Shown here piece by piece: positions 10,301 through 18,493 of a stretch of 64,000 nt of DNA. How positions within the stretch are numbered: position 1 is the stretch's first letter; every line of letters begins with the position of its first letter. This DNA comes from KK5 sp034043675 (GTDB lineage Bacteria; Pseudomonadota; Gammaproteobacteria; Burkholderiales; Burkholderiaceae_C): assembly GCF_034043675.1 (NCBI RefSeq), contig NZ_JAXCLA010000007.1:310001-374000 (forward strand). The letters run 5' to 3'. Below the pieces are notes generated by a model, which saw only the letters and a program-made list of their open reading frames with translations, was not told the DNA's origin and did not search any database. The position numbers were made by a program, and so were the translations under genes.

Positions 10301-10980
10301 AGTGGGCCAGCCGGCTCGAATGGCGCGAGGACAGCGGTGCCGAACGCCGCCGCCAATGGGTCAGCACCAACCGCGTGGACCACAAGCTCGACGAGGACTG
10401 GCGCGTCTCCGCACGCTACAACTACTCGCAGACGCGCGACGAGATCGACGCTACGGCCGACGCCAAGTACGTCGAGGCCGGCGCGGGCTTCGCCTGGCGG
10501 CCGCACGACGATGCACGCTACGCGCTGCTGGGCCGCTACACCTACCTCTACGACCTGGCCTCCGCCGGGCAGGTGGGCGACACAGCGAGTACCAGCTACG
10601 ACCAGCGCTCCAACATCGTCGCCTTCGACGGCATCTATAAGCGCGACCGCCAGTGGGAATTCGCCGCCAAGCTGGCCGTGCGCGAAGGCAGCGCGCGCGC
10701 CGGCCGCGGCACCGGCGCCTGGTTCGATTCCGGCACACGCTTCGCCGCACTGCAGGCCCGCTACACCTTGCCCCGGCAATGGCATGGCCTGGCCGAATAC
10801 CGCTGGCTCGATGCCAAGGCGGGCGGCACGCGCCAGGGCTGGCTGGCCGGCATCGACCGCGACATCACCCAAAACCTGCGCCTGGGCGTGGGCTACAACT
10901 TCACCGACTTCAGTGACGACCTGACCCGCCTGGGCTACCGCTACCGCGGCTGGTACGTCAACCTGGTGGGAAGCTACTGA
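7339..10980 (+). CDS. Very large predicted outer-membrane beta-barrel protein
   Basis: 1213 residues. ATG at 7339 has GGAGG 7 nt upstream and overlaps the previous stop (ATGA), so translation is coupled. A signal peptide (MKRYLLGCALFSLAAEVFAQ) precedes a proline-rich linker and a region with two nearby cysteines (GCEAQGCST). An Ig-like segment follows near residues 255-330 (YGSRIRIQGRNLPDGAALEI). From about residue 340 to the end the sequence alternates aromatic and polar residues in the pattern of a long transmembrane barrel, ending GWYVNLVGSY with a terminal aromatic as for BAM substrates. No TonB box or plug motif is evident. I do not recognise a named family. Secretion or display of a neighbouring protein is one possibility. 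Confidence 0.85.
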   Translation: MKRYLLGCALFSLAAEVFAQLPSQASPQSATPRAPGNRAPMAAPAGPTPGCEAQGCSTADGQLLFQLQQAPPLAPAGRTAAGAGLSLLLPNGGLVWATEDPALGQPELSVSGPAQAAFENGRLTQPLLFYLRSNYPGFVQRFELTIYRASDTAYTEPLAVLPMPVAAVGRVEWSGTPASRFPLRAGDALVYVLRAYGADGAVDETLPKNLLLARPEDVERSDSEQRAAAERSLGAPLSLQQAQAQRLVDSVFTSNDLRQQNIPLYGSRIRIQGRNLPDGAALEINGQSYPTDLQHKFVAEFLTPMGMHRFDVAVSAPGQAPLHQVLEVDVTGKYFFGVAMADLTVFQNHATGPGSELALAGREGSVLSNGRLAFYGKTKVDGKYLITASADTQDRPLRELFTGFTRADPQDLFRQLDPNLYYPTYGDDSTTVRDVDTQGRAYLRVDWDKNQALWGNYQTGFTGTAYGQYLRGLYGAALKWRSTDTNPWGEATTQVRAFASEAQTAPGHSEFLGTGGSLYYLRHTNIVQGSETVIVEQRNRSTGRVENRVTLVRGTDYELSELQGRILLLRPLLQLVDDGLQGITRDTPLAGLEQHLIVDYEWIPTAYDAGNMTTGLRGKQWVNDHLAVGATYVDEGRSGEDYTLKGVDVTLQAGRGTSLRVERSASRSTGSPVFESTNGGLSFTQRGTDVGLRAGHATLVEGEASLQELGWTERNWTVGGWWRRVDAGFSAANEDYGMGRREVGAEVRGQVGDTLEVLAQTSRTTQGTEQLDQTRFTAQWRPTGEDTVTAELRRITQDSAAGPVDGTLGALKYTRRITPRLELYGVAQKTLDDDEGRYPANDAATLGARYRFENQSQLGAEVTHGDRGDAAQVTGEYRLGPDHTLYGTVTHTTDTSEYDSLFNSRLQSGWTLGQRWRLGERSNLYNESQFLKEPDGTGLVHTFGMDFYPVPGWNTGFSLQKGDLEAAAGTVHRRAVSLSAGHTSATAEWASRLEWREDSGAERRRQWVSTNRVDHKLDEDWRVSARYNYSQTRDEIDATADAKYVEAGAGFAWRPHDDARYALLGRYTYLYDLASAGQVGDTASTSYDQRSNIVAFDGIYKRDRQWEFAAKLAVREGSARAGRGTGAWFDSGTRFAALQARYTLPRQWHGLAEYRWLDAKAGGTRQGWLAGIDRDITQNLRLGVGYNFTDFSDDLTRLGYRYRGWYVNLVGSY

Positions 10981-10985
10981 ACACC

Positions 10986-12803
10986 ATGCACGACATGACT
11001 CGCAAGCTCCTCGCGACCCTGGCCCTGCTGCCGGCGCTGGCCGCAGCGCAGACCACTTCCTGGGTGGACCTGGCCGGCGGCGCCCCGGGCCTCACCAACG
11101 ACGGCCAGACCCGCACCTTGACCTGGCTGTGGGCGCCTGGCGGTGCCTCCATCAGCGGCCGGGTGGACATCACGCGCACCGGCGCCGGCGTGCACTACGT
11201 GCTGGCCGAAAGCCAGTTGGCCACCATCCGGGCCTTCGTTCCGGGAGCGGGGGAATACGACAACAGCCCTTATGCGCTGTCGCTGGGTGGTGCATCGGGC
11301 ATCAAACAGTTCGGCTCCGAGGGCGAGTTGGGCCGCGCGCCCAACGATGTGCCGGGCGGCACCTTCTCCACCACCGTCATCGATTTCCGCTTCGACGGCA
11401 CCGTCAGCGCGCCCAACCACACCATCCTCACGCTGTTCGATCCCGGCACCGCGGAGTCCTCCGACGACCGCTCGCAGTACTTCGACGGCCCGGCCGTCTA
11501 CCGCTTCACCGCCTTCAACAAAGGCGTGCCGGTGGACACCAGCAGCTGGACCGTGAACGTGGTGGACCCCTACCTGCCGGCCGTCACGCCCGCCAACTGG
11601 AGCTGGGACGCGGCCTCGGGCACTTATCGCTTGGAGCACTACCCCTCCGCATCCGTGCAGTCCGACTTCAGCGACTACAACTTCCCCGACACGCTGGTGT
11701 TCATCGACACCAACAACACCACCTTCGATCGCGTGGTGCTCACGGTGAATGGCCTGGCCTTCGACACCATGGCCCTGGGCATCGGCTCGGCCAACCGGCC
11801 CAAACTGCCGATCACGCTGGACGCCAACTGGACCAACGCAACGGCGGCCGACGCGGTGGGCCTGACCATCGCCGGCGCGGGCGCGGAGACCGTCGTGGCC
11901 GGCGGCTCCACGGCCCCCGTCGCCAGCACCCCGGCCGGCGCCAATGGCCTGCCGAACCAGCTCGTCACGATCCGCGAGACCTTCACGCGCGGCGCCGCGG
12001 CCAGCTACACGCTCGCCTGGTCCTGCCGGCGCCTGGACAACAACACGGTCATCGCCAGCGGCACCGGTGACAACGGCAGCTTCACGATGCCCGCCGACAC
12101 GGGCGTGGGCTGCAGCTTCGCCAACACAGGCCATGCGGCACTGCGCCTGCAGAAGACGCTGCCCTATGGCCGCCGCAATCCGGCCGATCAGTTCAGCCTG
12201 AGCCTCACCGGCCCCAATGCGCCGCCGGCCGTGACCACCGCCGGCGCCGGCGTTGCGCTCACCGGCAGCGTGGTGCTGGCAACGGCCGCCGTGGGCAGCA
12301 GCTACACCTTCACCGAAGCCGGCGCGGCCGGCGCCAACCTGCCCGACTACGCGAGCAGCTGGAGCTGCAGTAATGCGCTGGCCGGCGGGCAAGCGCCCAG
12401 CGGCAGCGGCACGAGTTTCAACCTGACGCCCGCAGCCGGCGACGACATCACCTGCACCTTCAGCAACAGCGTGCGCCCCGCCGCCGACCTGCGCGTGCGC
12501 AAGACGGTGACGCCGGCCGGCGCGCGCACCGGCGAGATCCTGAGCTTCAGCATCGTGGCCGACAACCTGGGGCCGGACCCCGCCAACGGCGCGCTGCTGC
12601 GCGACACGCCCGGCCCCGGCCTCGATTGCACGGCGCCCGCCACCACGGCCACCTGCACCGGCACCGGCGGCGCCGCCTGCGGTGCACCGACGGTGCCGGT
12701 GGCGAGCCTGCTGGGCAGCGGCGTGAGCCTCACCTCGATGCCGGTGGGCGGCAGCGTGACCATCACGCTGCTGTGCAAGGTGACGGCCGTGCCCGCGCGC
12801 TGA
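10986..12803 (+). CDS. Exported protein with prealbumin/SpaA-like and DUF11-like domains
   Basis: 605 residues, starting 6 bp after the barrel gene, so the three genes form one unit. A signal peptide (KLLATLALLPALAAAQ) is followed by a large all-beta N-terminal region. Two repeated SpaA-like modules come next, each ending in a Cys-containing strand (YTLAWSCRR...GCSFANT; ASSWSCSNA...ITCTFSNS). A C-terminal DUF11-like module reads ADLRVRKTVTPAGARTGEIL, with paired cysteines after it. The chain ends soon after a beta strand with no sortase or PEP-CTERM anchor. Likely a secreted or surface-bound passenger; function unknown. Start codon choice (MHDMTRK or MTRK) is uncertain by three codons. Confidence 0.82.
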   Translation: MHDMTRKLLATLALLPALAAAQTTSWVDLAGGAPGLTNDGQTRTLTWLWAPGGASISGRVDITRTGAGVHYVLAESQLATIRAFVPGAGEYDNSPYALSLGGASGIKQFGSEGELGRAPNDVPGGTFSTTVIDFRFDGTVSAPNHTILTLFDPGTAESSDDRSQYFDGPAVYRFTAFNKGVPVDTSSWTVNVVDPYLPAVTPANWSWDAASGTYRLEHYPSASVQSDFSDYNFPDTLVFIDTNNTTFDRVVLTVNGLAFDTMALGIGSANRPKLPITLDANWTNATAADAVGLTIAGAGAETVVAGGSTAPVASTPAGANGLPNQLVTIRETFTRGAAASYTLAWSCRRLDNNTVIASGTGDNGSFTMPADTGVGCSFANTGHAALRLQKTLPYGRRNPADQFSLSLTGPNAPPAVTTAGAGVALTGSVVLATAAVGSSYTFTEAGAAGANLPDYASSWSCSNALAGGQAPSGSGTSFNLTPAAGDDITCTFSNSVRPAADLRVRKTVTPAGARTGEILSFSIVADNLGPDPANGALLRDTPGPGLDCTAPATTATCTGTGGAACGAPTVPVASLLGSGVSLTSMPVGGSVTITLLCKVTAVPAR

Positions 12804-12838
12804 CAGGACCCGTTGCCGGCGGTGCTGATAATCCGCCG

Positions 12839-14119
12839 ATGCCTATCGTCAAGTTCCCGCTCGCCGCCTTGTTGTTGCTGGCCCTGTCACCGTGTGCTTT
12901 CGGCCAGACGCCGCGGCAGGATCTGATGGAGGCCGCACAGCGCGAGCAGCCCCGGCTGATCGGCAGCCTGGAGCAGTTCTGCGCGATCGAGAGCGACAGC
13001 CGCAACACCGAGGGTCTGGCGCAGATGGCCGACCTGCTGGCCGCACGCTTGCGCGCGCTGGGCGGCGAGGTCGAGATCCTGCCCACCGGCGAGGTCTACC
13101 GGATGGAAGATACGCCGGCCGAGCCCGGCCGGGTGGTGAAGGGCGTGTTCCGCGGCACCGGTACGAAGAAGCTGCTGCTGCTGGCGCACATGGACACGGT
13201 CTATCCGAAGGGCACCGGGGCGAGCCAGCCCTTCGCCGTCAAGGACGACAAGGTCTACGGCCTGGCCATCGCCGACGACAAGCAGGGCCTGGCCGTGGTG
13301 CTGCACGTGCTGGCGATGCTGAAGGCGGTGGACTGGCGCGGCTATGGCGAGATCACCGTGCTGTTCAACGGCGACGAGGAGATCTCCTCGCCAGCCTCGC
13401 GCGACATCATCACCGCATCGGCCCAGGAGGCCGATGCGGTGATGTCCTTCGAGGGTTCGGGCGCGTCGAACGACAAGCTGTCGCTCGCCACCGCGGGCAT
13501 CGCCTCGGTGATGATGACCGTCTACGGTCGTGCCGAGCATGCCGGCGGCGCGCCGCAGGACGGCGTCAACGCGCTCTACGAGATGGCGCACCAGGTGCTG
13601 CAGATGCGCGACCTGACCGACCCGGCCATCGGCCTGCGCCTGAACTGGACCATGGCCAAGGCCGGGGTGGTGCGCAATATGGTGCCGCCGCTCGCGACGG
13701 CCGAGGCCGACATCCGCGCGCTGCGGGTGCGCGACTACCTGTCGCTCGAAAAGACCATGCAGGAGCGCATCCAGTTCCACCTGCTGCCCGAGGCTCAGGT
13801 GACCCTGAAGTTCGAGCGCCGCCGCCCGCCGCTGGAGGCCACGGCGGCCTCGCGTGCGCTGGGCGACGTCGCAAAGAAAATTTACCTGGACGAGCTCGGC
13901 CTGCTGCTGAACGTGGACGACGAGGCCGAGGGCGGCGGCACCGACGCGGGCTTTGCCGGCGTGAAGGCCAAGGGGCCGGTGATCGAACGCTTCGGCCTGC
14001 GCGGTGCGGGGGCCCACGGCTCGGCGCCGGAGTACGTGCTGCAGAGCTCGATCGTGCCGCGGCTGTACCTGGCGGCGCGGGTGATCCAGGCCGTTTCGGA
14101 GGCCGGCGGCACGCGGTAG
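12839..14119 (+). CDS. M20 family metallopeptidase (glutamate carboxypeptidase-like)
   Basis: Exported zinc-dependent carboxypeptidase, 426 residues, of the M20 carboxypeptidase G2-like family. After a signal peptide (FPLAALLLLALSPCAFG) it shows the metal site LLAHMDTVYP (His and Asp ligands), ADDKQG with the bridging Asp, and FNGDEE with the catalytic Glu and a ligand Glu. Near the C-terminus EGGGTDAG and GLRGAGAHGSAPEYV carry the dimer-domain and last-ligand motifs. It probably removes C-terminal glutamate or similar residues from peptides or folates in the periplasm. The substrate is not readable from sequence. It stands alone between the surface-protein cluster and the S46 peptidase. Confidence 0.9.
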   Translation: MPIVKFPLAALLLLALSPCAFGQTPRQDLMEAAQREQPRLIGSLEQFCAIESDSRNTEGLAQMADLLAARLRALGGEVEILPTGEVYRMEDTPAEPGRVVKGVFRGTGTKKLLLLAHMDTVYPKGTGASQPFAVKDDKVYGLAIADDKQGLAVVLHVLAMLKAVDWRGYGEITVLFNGDEEISSPASRDIITASAQEADAVMSFEGSGASNDKLSLATAGIASVMMTVYGRAEHAGGAPQDGVNALYEMAHQVLQMRDLTDPAIGLRLNWTMAKAGVVRNMVPPLATAEADIRALRVRDYLSLEKTMQERIQFHLLPEAQVTLKFERRRPPLEATAASRALGDVAKKIYLDELGLLLNVDDEAEGGGTDAGFAGVKAKGPVIERFGLRGAGAHGSAPEYVLQSSIVPRLYLAARVIQAVSEAGGTR

Positions 14120-14205
14120 AAACCCGGGGTGACTGACGGCAGGGGCCATGGGTGCTGGTGTATCGTCGCGCCTTCGCAAATTTCGCCCCTGCTGGTTCGC
14201 CCCCG

Positions 14206-16374
14206 ATGAAACGCCTGATCCCGGCCGCAACGACCCTTGCACTGTCCCTCGCCTTCGCGTACGCCCATGCCACCGAAGGCATGTGGATGCCCAAGCAACT
14301 CCCGACGATCGCCAAGGAACTGAAGGCCGCGGGCCTGGGCCTGGAACCGGCGAAGCTCGCGCAGCTGACCGAGTTCCCGATGAACGCCGTCGTCTCGCTG
14401 GGCGGCTGCACCGCGTCCTTCGTGTCGCCGCAAGGCCTGGTGGTGAGCAACCACCACTGCGTCTATGGCAGCCTGCAGTTCAACTCCAAGCCCGAGCGCG
14501 ACTTGATGAAGAACGGCTTCCTTGCGCCGAGCCTCGGCGAGGAGCTGCCGGCCGCGCCGGGCACGCGCATCCTTGTCACGGTGGACGCCAGCGACGTCAC
14601 TGGCCGCATCATCGACACGGCCACCGCCAAGCTGGTGGGCAAGGCCCGCACCGATGCGATCGAGAAGAACGAGAAGGCCCTGGTGGCCGCCTGCGAGAAG
14701 GAAGCCGGCTTCCGCTGCAACGTCTACAGCTTCTACGGCGGCCTGCAGTTCCAGCTGATCAAGCAGATGGAAGTCCGTGACGTGCGCCTGGTCTACGCGC
14801 CGGCCGGCGGAATCGGCAACTTCGGCGGCGACACCGACAACTGGATGTGGCCGCGCCACACCGGCGATTTCGGCTACTACCGCGCCTACGTCGGTGCCGA
14901 CGGCAAGCCGGCCGACTACAGCCCGAACAACAAGCCCTACACGCCGAAGTCCTGGCTGAAGCTCGCCAGCTCGCCGCTGAAGGACCAGGACTTCGTGATG
15001 GTCGCCGGCTACCCCGGCCGCACGAACCGCCTGCGCCTGCCGGCCGAGGTGGACTTCAACCTCGGCTGGTTCCAGCCCGCCATCATCAAGGCCTACGGCG
15101 AGGAGCTTGACCTCATCGGCAAGGCCACGGCCGGCCGCCCGGACGCGGAGATCCGCATGGCCAATATGGTCAAGGGCCTCAACAACACGATGAAGAACTT
15201 CCAGGGCCAGGACGCCAGCTACCGCGGCAGCGACATCCTGGCGCGCAAGCAGCAGGCCTTCGCCGAGCTGAAGGCCTGGGTGATGGCCGATGCCAAGCGC
15301 CGCGCGCAGTACGGCGCGGACTTCGAGGCGGTCGACCGCCTGGTGGCCGAGCAGCAGGCGACGGCCAAGTCCGAGTTCCTGCTGCGCTTCGCGACGCCGA
15401 CCTTGCTGGGCACGGCCCGCAACCTGCTGGAGACGGCGCACCAGCGCGTGCTGCCGGACGCCGAGCGCAAGTCTGGCTTCCAGGAACGCGACATGCTGCG
15501 CCAGCGCCAGGCGCTGGAGGCGCTGGACCGCCGCTATGACGAAGCTACCGACAAGGCCATCAGCGCGCACTTCCTCGCGCAATACCTGACCCTGCCGGCC
15601 GCGCAGCTGAACAAGCCCCTGCTGGCCGCCCTGGGCGTGCAGCCCGGCATGGACGAGGCGGCGATCAAGGCGCGCCTGGACGCGCTCTACGCCGGCAGCC
15701 AGCTGAACGTGCTCGCTACACGGCTGGAGTGGGCGGCGCGCCCGGTGCAGGGCTTCGAGACGAGCAAGGACAGCTTCATCGCCGCCGCCGTCGCGCTCTA
15801 CGCCGACGACCATCGCCGCGAAGACCGCGACAAGGAACTCGCCGGCCGTCTGCAGCAGGCCTATGCCGGCACGATGCAGGCGCTGATCGACTTCAAGGGC
15901 AGCCAGGGCCAGGCGGTCTATGCCGACGCGAACAGCACGCTGCGCGTCTCCTTCGGCAAGGTCACGGGCCGTACGCCGGGCCGCGACGGCGAGACCTGGC
16001 AGCCCTTCACGACGCTGCGCGGAATCACCGCCAAGGCCACTGGCGAGGGCGAGTTCGACGCGCCCGAGGCCGAGCTGAAGGCCATCCACGCGGGTGACTT
16101 CGGCAGCTACGGCGTCAAGGAACTGAACTCGGTGCCGGTCAACTTCCTGGCCACCTTGGACACCACCGGTGGCAACTCCGGCTCGCCGGTGTTGAACAAG
16201 AACGCCGAACTGGTGGGCCTGCTGTTCGACGGCACGCTGGACGGCGTGATCGCGAGCTGGGATTACAACGACCAGATGATCCGCAGCATCGTGCTGGACT
16301 CGCGCTACATGCTGTGGACGATGAAGTTCGTCGACCATGCCGACCGCCTGCTCAACGAGATGAACGCCAAGTGA
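14206..16374 (+). CDS. S46 family dipeptidyl-peptidase (DPP7/DPP11-type)
   Basis: Periplasmic serine exopeptidase releasing dipeptides from oligopeptides, 722 residues, the usual length of the family. A signal peptide (LIPAATTLALSLAFAYAHA) precedes the mature start TEGMWMP, typical of S46. The catalytic triad is visible: His in GLVVSNHHC, Asp in the GGDTDNWMWPRHTGDF block and Ser in GGNSGSPVLN. After the serine the sequence reads LLFDGTLDG. A Gly at the FD-G position suggests the DPP7-like hydrophobic P1 preference rather than the Arg that gives DPP11 its Asp/Glu preference; this depends on my alignment. The ATG at 14206 gives an intact signal peptide. The stop overlaps the next gene. Confidence 0.93.
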   Translation: MKRLIPAATTLALSLAFAYAHATEGMWMPKQLPTIAKELKAAGLGLEPAKLAQLTEFPMNAVVSLGGCTASFVSPQGLVVSNHHCVYGSLQFNSKPERDLMKNGFLAPSLGEELPAAPGTRILVTVDASDVTGRIIDTATAKLVGKARTDAIEKNEKALVAACEKEAGFRCNVYSFYGGLQFQLIKQMEVRDVRLVYAPAGGIGNFGGDTDNWMWPRHTGDFGYYRAYVGADGKPADYSPNNKPYTPKSWLKLASSPLKDQDFVMVAGYPGRTNRLRLPAEVDFNLGWFQPAIIKAYGEELDLIGKATAGRPDAEIRMANMVKGLNNTMKNFQGQDASYRGSDILARKQQAFAELKAWVMADAKRRAQYGADFEAVDRLVAEQQATAKSEFLLRFATPTLLGTARNLLETAHQRVLPDAERKSGFQERDMLRQRQALEALDRRYDEATDKAISAHFLAQYLTLPAAQLNKPLLAALGVQPGMDEAAIKARLDALYAGSQLNVLATRLEWAARPVQGFETSKDSFIAAAVALYADDHRREDRDKELAGRLQQAYAGTMQALIDFKGSQGQAVYADANSTLRVSFGKVTGRTPGRDGETWQPFTTLRGITAKATGEGEFDAPEAELKAIHAGDFGSYGVKELNSVPVNFLATLDTTGGNSGSPVLNKNAELVGLLFDGTLDGVIASWDYNDQMIRSIVLDSRYMLWTMKFVDHADRLLNEMNAK

Positions 16375-17687
16375 TCGATCGGCGCGCCTTTCTTTCGATC
16401 GGCGCGGCGCTGCTGGCCACCGGCTGTGCGCCGGGCCAGCGCGCGATCGAACTGGGCCAGGAACTGAAGGCCCTGGTCGACGATCCGCTGCAACCGCTCT
16501 CGGGCCTGTCGGTGCTGGTGCAGCACCGCGGCCGCAGCGTCTACGAGGCGCAGTTCGGCCGTCGCTGGATCGCGCCCGCCGGCTCGGGGCAGAAGGATCT
16601 GCCGATCACCGCCGACACGCTGTTCCGCGTCGCCTCGCTCAGCAAGCTGGTGCTGGGTGTGGGCGCGATGCGGCTGGTGGATGCGGGCCGGCTGGATCTC
16701 GATGCCGACGTGAGCGACGTGCTCGGCTACCGGCTGCGCAATCCGCGTTTCCCGGACCAGCCGCTGACGGCGCGCATGTTCCTCACGCACACCAGCTCGC
16801 TCACCGACGAGGGCGGGCTCTTCGTGCCGGCCGGCGAGACGATGCAGCATTTCCTGGCCACGCGCGAGCGCTGCTGGGCCGACGTGAAGCCGGGCAGCTT
16901 CTTCCAGTACAGCAATCTTGGTTACGGCTTCCTGGCCGGGCTGCTGGAGCGCGCCAGCGGGATGCGCTTCGACGTCTTCATGCAGCAGCAGGTGCTGGCA
17001 CCGCTGGCCATGCAGGGCGGCTACGAAGCCACGCAGCTGCCGCCGGAGCAGCTCGCCAACGTCGCCACGCTCTACCGCAAGCAGGGCGCGGGCGAGAAGT
17101 GGAACGCCACCGGCCCCTGGGTCGCGCAGGCGGACGATTTCCACGCCGAGCCGCCCACGGCAACGCCGGGCCTCGACGGCTACCTGCTCGGCAGCAACGG
17201 CTCGCTGTTCGGCCCGCAAGGCCGGCTGCGCACGCGCGTGCGTGACCTGGGCACGATCGCGGCCATGTTCTGCGCCGGCGGCACGCTGGCCGACAGCACT
17301 ACTTTCCTGTCCAAGGCCAGCATCGCGGCGATGACGTCCGAGCGCTGGCGCTTCGACGAGGCAGCCAAGAACGGCGACAACCTCGGCGGCCGCTTCCAGG
17401 CCTGGGGTACGGGCCTGCAGCACTACATCGACCGCAGCGCGCCGCACTGGGGCGACCGGTTGCTGGCGGAAGGCGGGCTGACGGCCTGGGGCCACCACGG
17501 CTTCTCCTACGGCCTGCAGTCGGGGCTGATGTTCGAGCCGGTGTCGCAGACGGCGGTGATCTACGTGATCGGAGGCCACTCGGCCGATCCGGGCGCCAAT
17601 CGCGGGCGCTATTCGAGCTACCCGGCCTGGGAAGAGCAGGTGCACCAGCGCCTGTGGACGAGGGCGCTGGACGACCGAAAGGTCTGA
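16371..17687 (+). CDS. Serine hydrolase of the beta-lactamase/penicillin-binding class C fold, lipoprotein
   Basis: 438 residues. The GTG at 16371 overlaps the S46 stop (GTGA), giving a short n-region and a lipobox-like LLATGC; longer in-frame starts would run inside the S46 gene. Class C motifs are present: SLSK (nucleophile Ser and Lys) in VASLSKLV, YSN in FFQYSNLGYG, and HHGFSYG in the place of the KTG-type triad. These fit an esterase or D-aminopeptidase-like enzyme rather than a true beta-lactamase. Coupling to the S46 gene suggests joint action on peptides or cell-wall fragments, which is inference. Confidence 0.88.
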   Translation: MIDRRAFLSIGAALLATGCAPGQRAIELGQELKALVDDPLQPLSGLSVLVQHRGRSVYEAQFGRRWIAPAGSGQKDLPITADTLFRVASLSKLVLGVGAMRLVDAGRLDLDADVSDVLGYRLRNPRFPDQPLTARMFLTHTSSLTDEGGLFVPAGETMQHFLATRERCWADVKPGSFFQYSNLGYGFLAGLLERASGMRFDVFMQQQVLAPLAMQGGYEATQLPPEQLANVATLYRKQGAGEKWNATGPWVAQADDFHAEPPTATPGLDGYLLGSNGSLFGPQGRLRTRVRDLGTIAAMFCAGGTLADSTTFLSKASIAAMTSERWRFDEAAKNGDNLGGRFQAWGTGLQHYIDRSAPHWGDRLLAEGGLTAWGHHGFSYGLQSGLMFEPVSQTAVIYVIGGHSADPGANRGRYSSYPAWEEQVHQRLWTRALDDRKV

Positions 17688-17699
17688 CGCATTGACCGC

Positions 17700-17730
17700 T
17701 TGACCCTGACGCAGCGTCAGGGTTCATCAT
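17700..17730 (+). promoter_or_regulatory. MerR-type promoter with long-spacer dyad operator
   Basis: A -35 TTGACC (17700-17705) and a -10 CATCAT (17725-17730) are separated by 19 bp, the abnormal spacing that MerR proteins correct by DNA distortion. Inside lies a perfect dyad, ACCCTGACGC-A-GCGTCAGGGT (17703-17723). The predicted transcript starts about 18 nt before the MerR ATG, so the regulator and its pump are autoregulated together. Confidence 0.82.
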
Positions 17731-17755
17731 GCCGATCTCGACAAGGAGGACGGGC

Positions 17756-18493
17756 ATGCGAGGCGATGAATACACGGTCGGCGATCTGGCGAGGCGCAGC
17801 GGCACCACGGTGCGCGCGCTGCACCACTACGAGAAGCTGGGGCTGCTGAGCCCGTCCGGCCGCAGCGAGGCCGGCTACCGCCTCTATTCCGATGCCGACG
17901 TGCAGGTGCTGCACCGCATCCTGGCCTACCAGCAGATGGGCGTGGCGCTGAAGGACATCGGCCCGCTGCTGGGCCCCGATGCCCCGCCGCTGGCCGAACT
18001 GCTTGCGAAACAGATCACCCAGGCGGAAGCCGAGCTGAAGCGACAGCAGAACCTGCTGGCGATGCTGAAGCGCGTGCAGACGCGCGCCGCGGCCGGCGGG
18101 CCGGAACTGAGCGACTACCTGCTGCAGCTGATGGCCGCGCGGCGCAGCTATGAGCGCTGGTTCAGCGCGGACGAGCTGCAGCGGATGAAGGCCGCGCAGG
18201 ACGCGATGGGCGACGAGGGCGTCGCGCGCTTCCGCGCTGAAATGGAGCGGCTGCTGCCGGCGATGCGCGAGCAGATGGAGCGTGGTGCCGACCCGACCGG
18301 CCCCGAGGTGAGGCCGCTGGCCCTGGATTGGATCGAGCTGACCCGCGGCATGCCCGACGACGAGGAGATGCGCCGCAAGGGCCGCGAGATGTTCACGGCC
18401 CAGCCGGAGCTGCTGAAGGGCTCGGGCTTTACCACCCAGTTGCTGGAATTCCTGGACCGCGCGGTGGCTGCCGCGAAAGGGAAGCAAGCATGA
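17756..18493 (+). CDS. MerR family transcriptional activator with TipAS-like C-terminal domain
   Basis: 245 residues. The ATG at 17756 has AAGGAGG 5 nt upstream, ruling out the ATG at 17729. The N-terminal MerR winged helix (YTVGDLARRSGTTVRALHHY and EAGYRLYSDADV) is followed by the long dimerisation helix (about residues 80-115). An all-helical C-terminal domain with YERWFSADELQ and GPEVRPLALDW resembles the TipAS/AlbA antibiotic-binding domain. It probably senses a drug-like ligand and activates its own operon from the dyad promoter just upstream. Its stop overlaps the MFS start (ATGA), linking the regulator to an efflux pump. Confidence 0.9.
   Translation: MRGDEYTVGDLARRSGTTVRALHHYEKLGLLSPSGRSEAGYRLYSDADVQVLHRILAYQQMGVALKDIGPLLGPDAPPLAELLAKQITQAEAELKRQQNLLAMLKRVQTRAAAGGPELSDYLLQLMAARRSYERWFSADELQRMKAAQDAMGDEGVARFRAEMERLLPAMREQMERGADPTGPEVRPLALDWIELTRGMPDDEEMRRKGREMFTAQPELLKGSGFTTQLLEFLDRAVAAAKGKQA

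Noticed and set aside
6853..10872. A 1339-codon open frame on the minus strand antisense to the barrel gene
   Set aside because: It is His/Gln/Ala/Arg-rich without motifs or a ribosome site, while the plus strand has a signal peptide, coupled start and beta-barrel pattern. Long antisense frames are common in this GC-rich DNA.
13882..16338. An 818-codon minus-strand frame antisense to the S46 peptidase
   Set aside because: The S46 catalytic triad and signal peptide on the plus strand are clear; the reverse frame is low-complexity.
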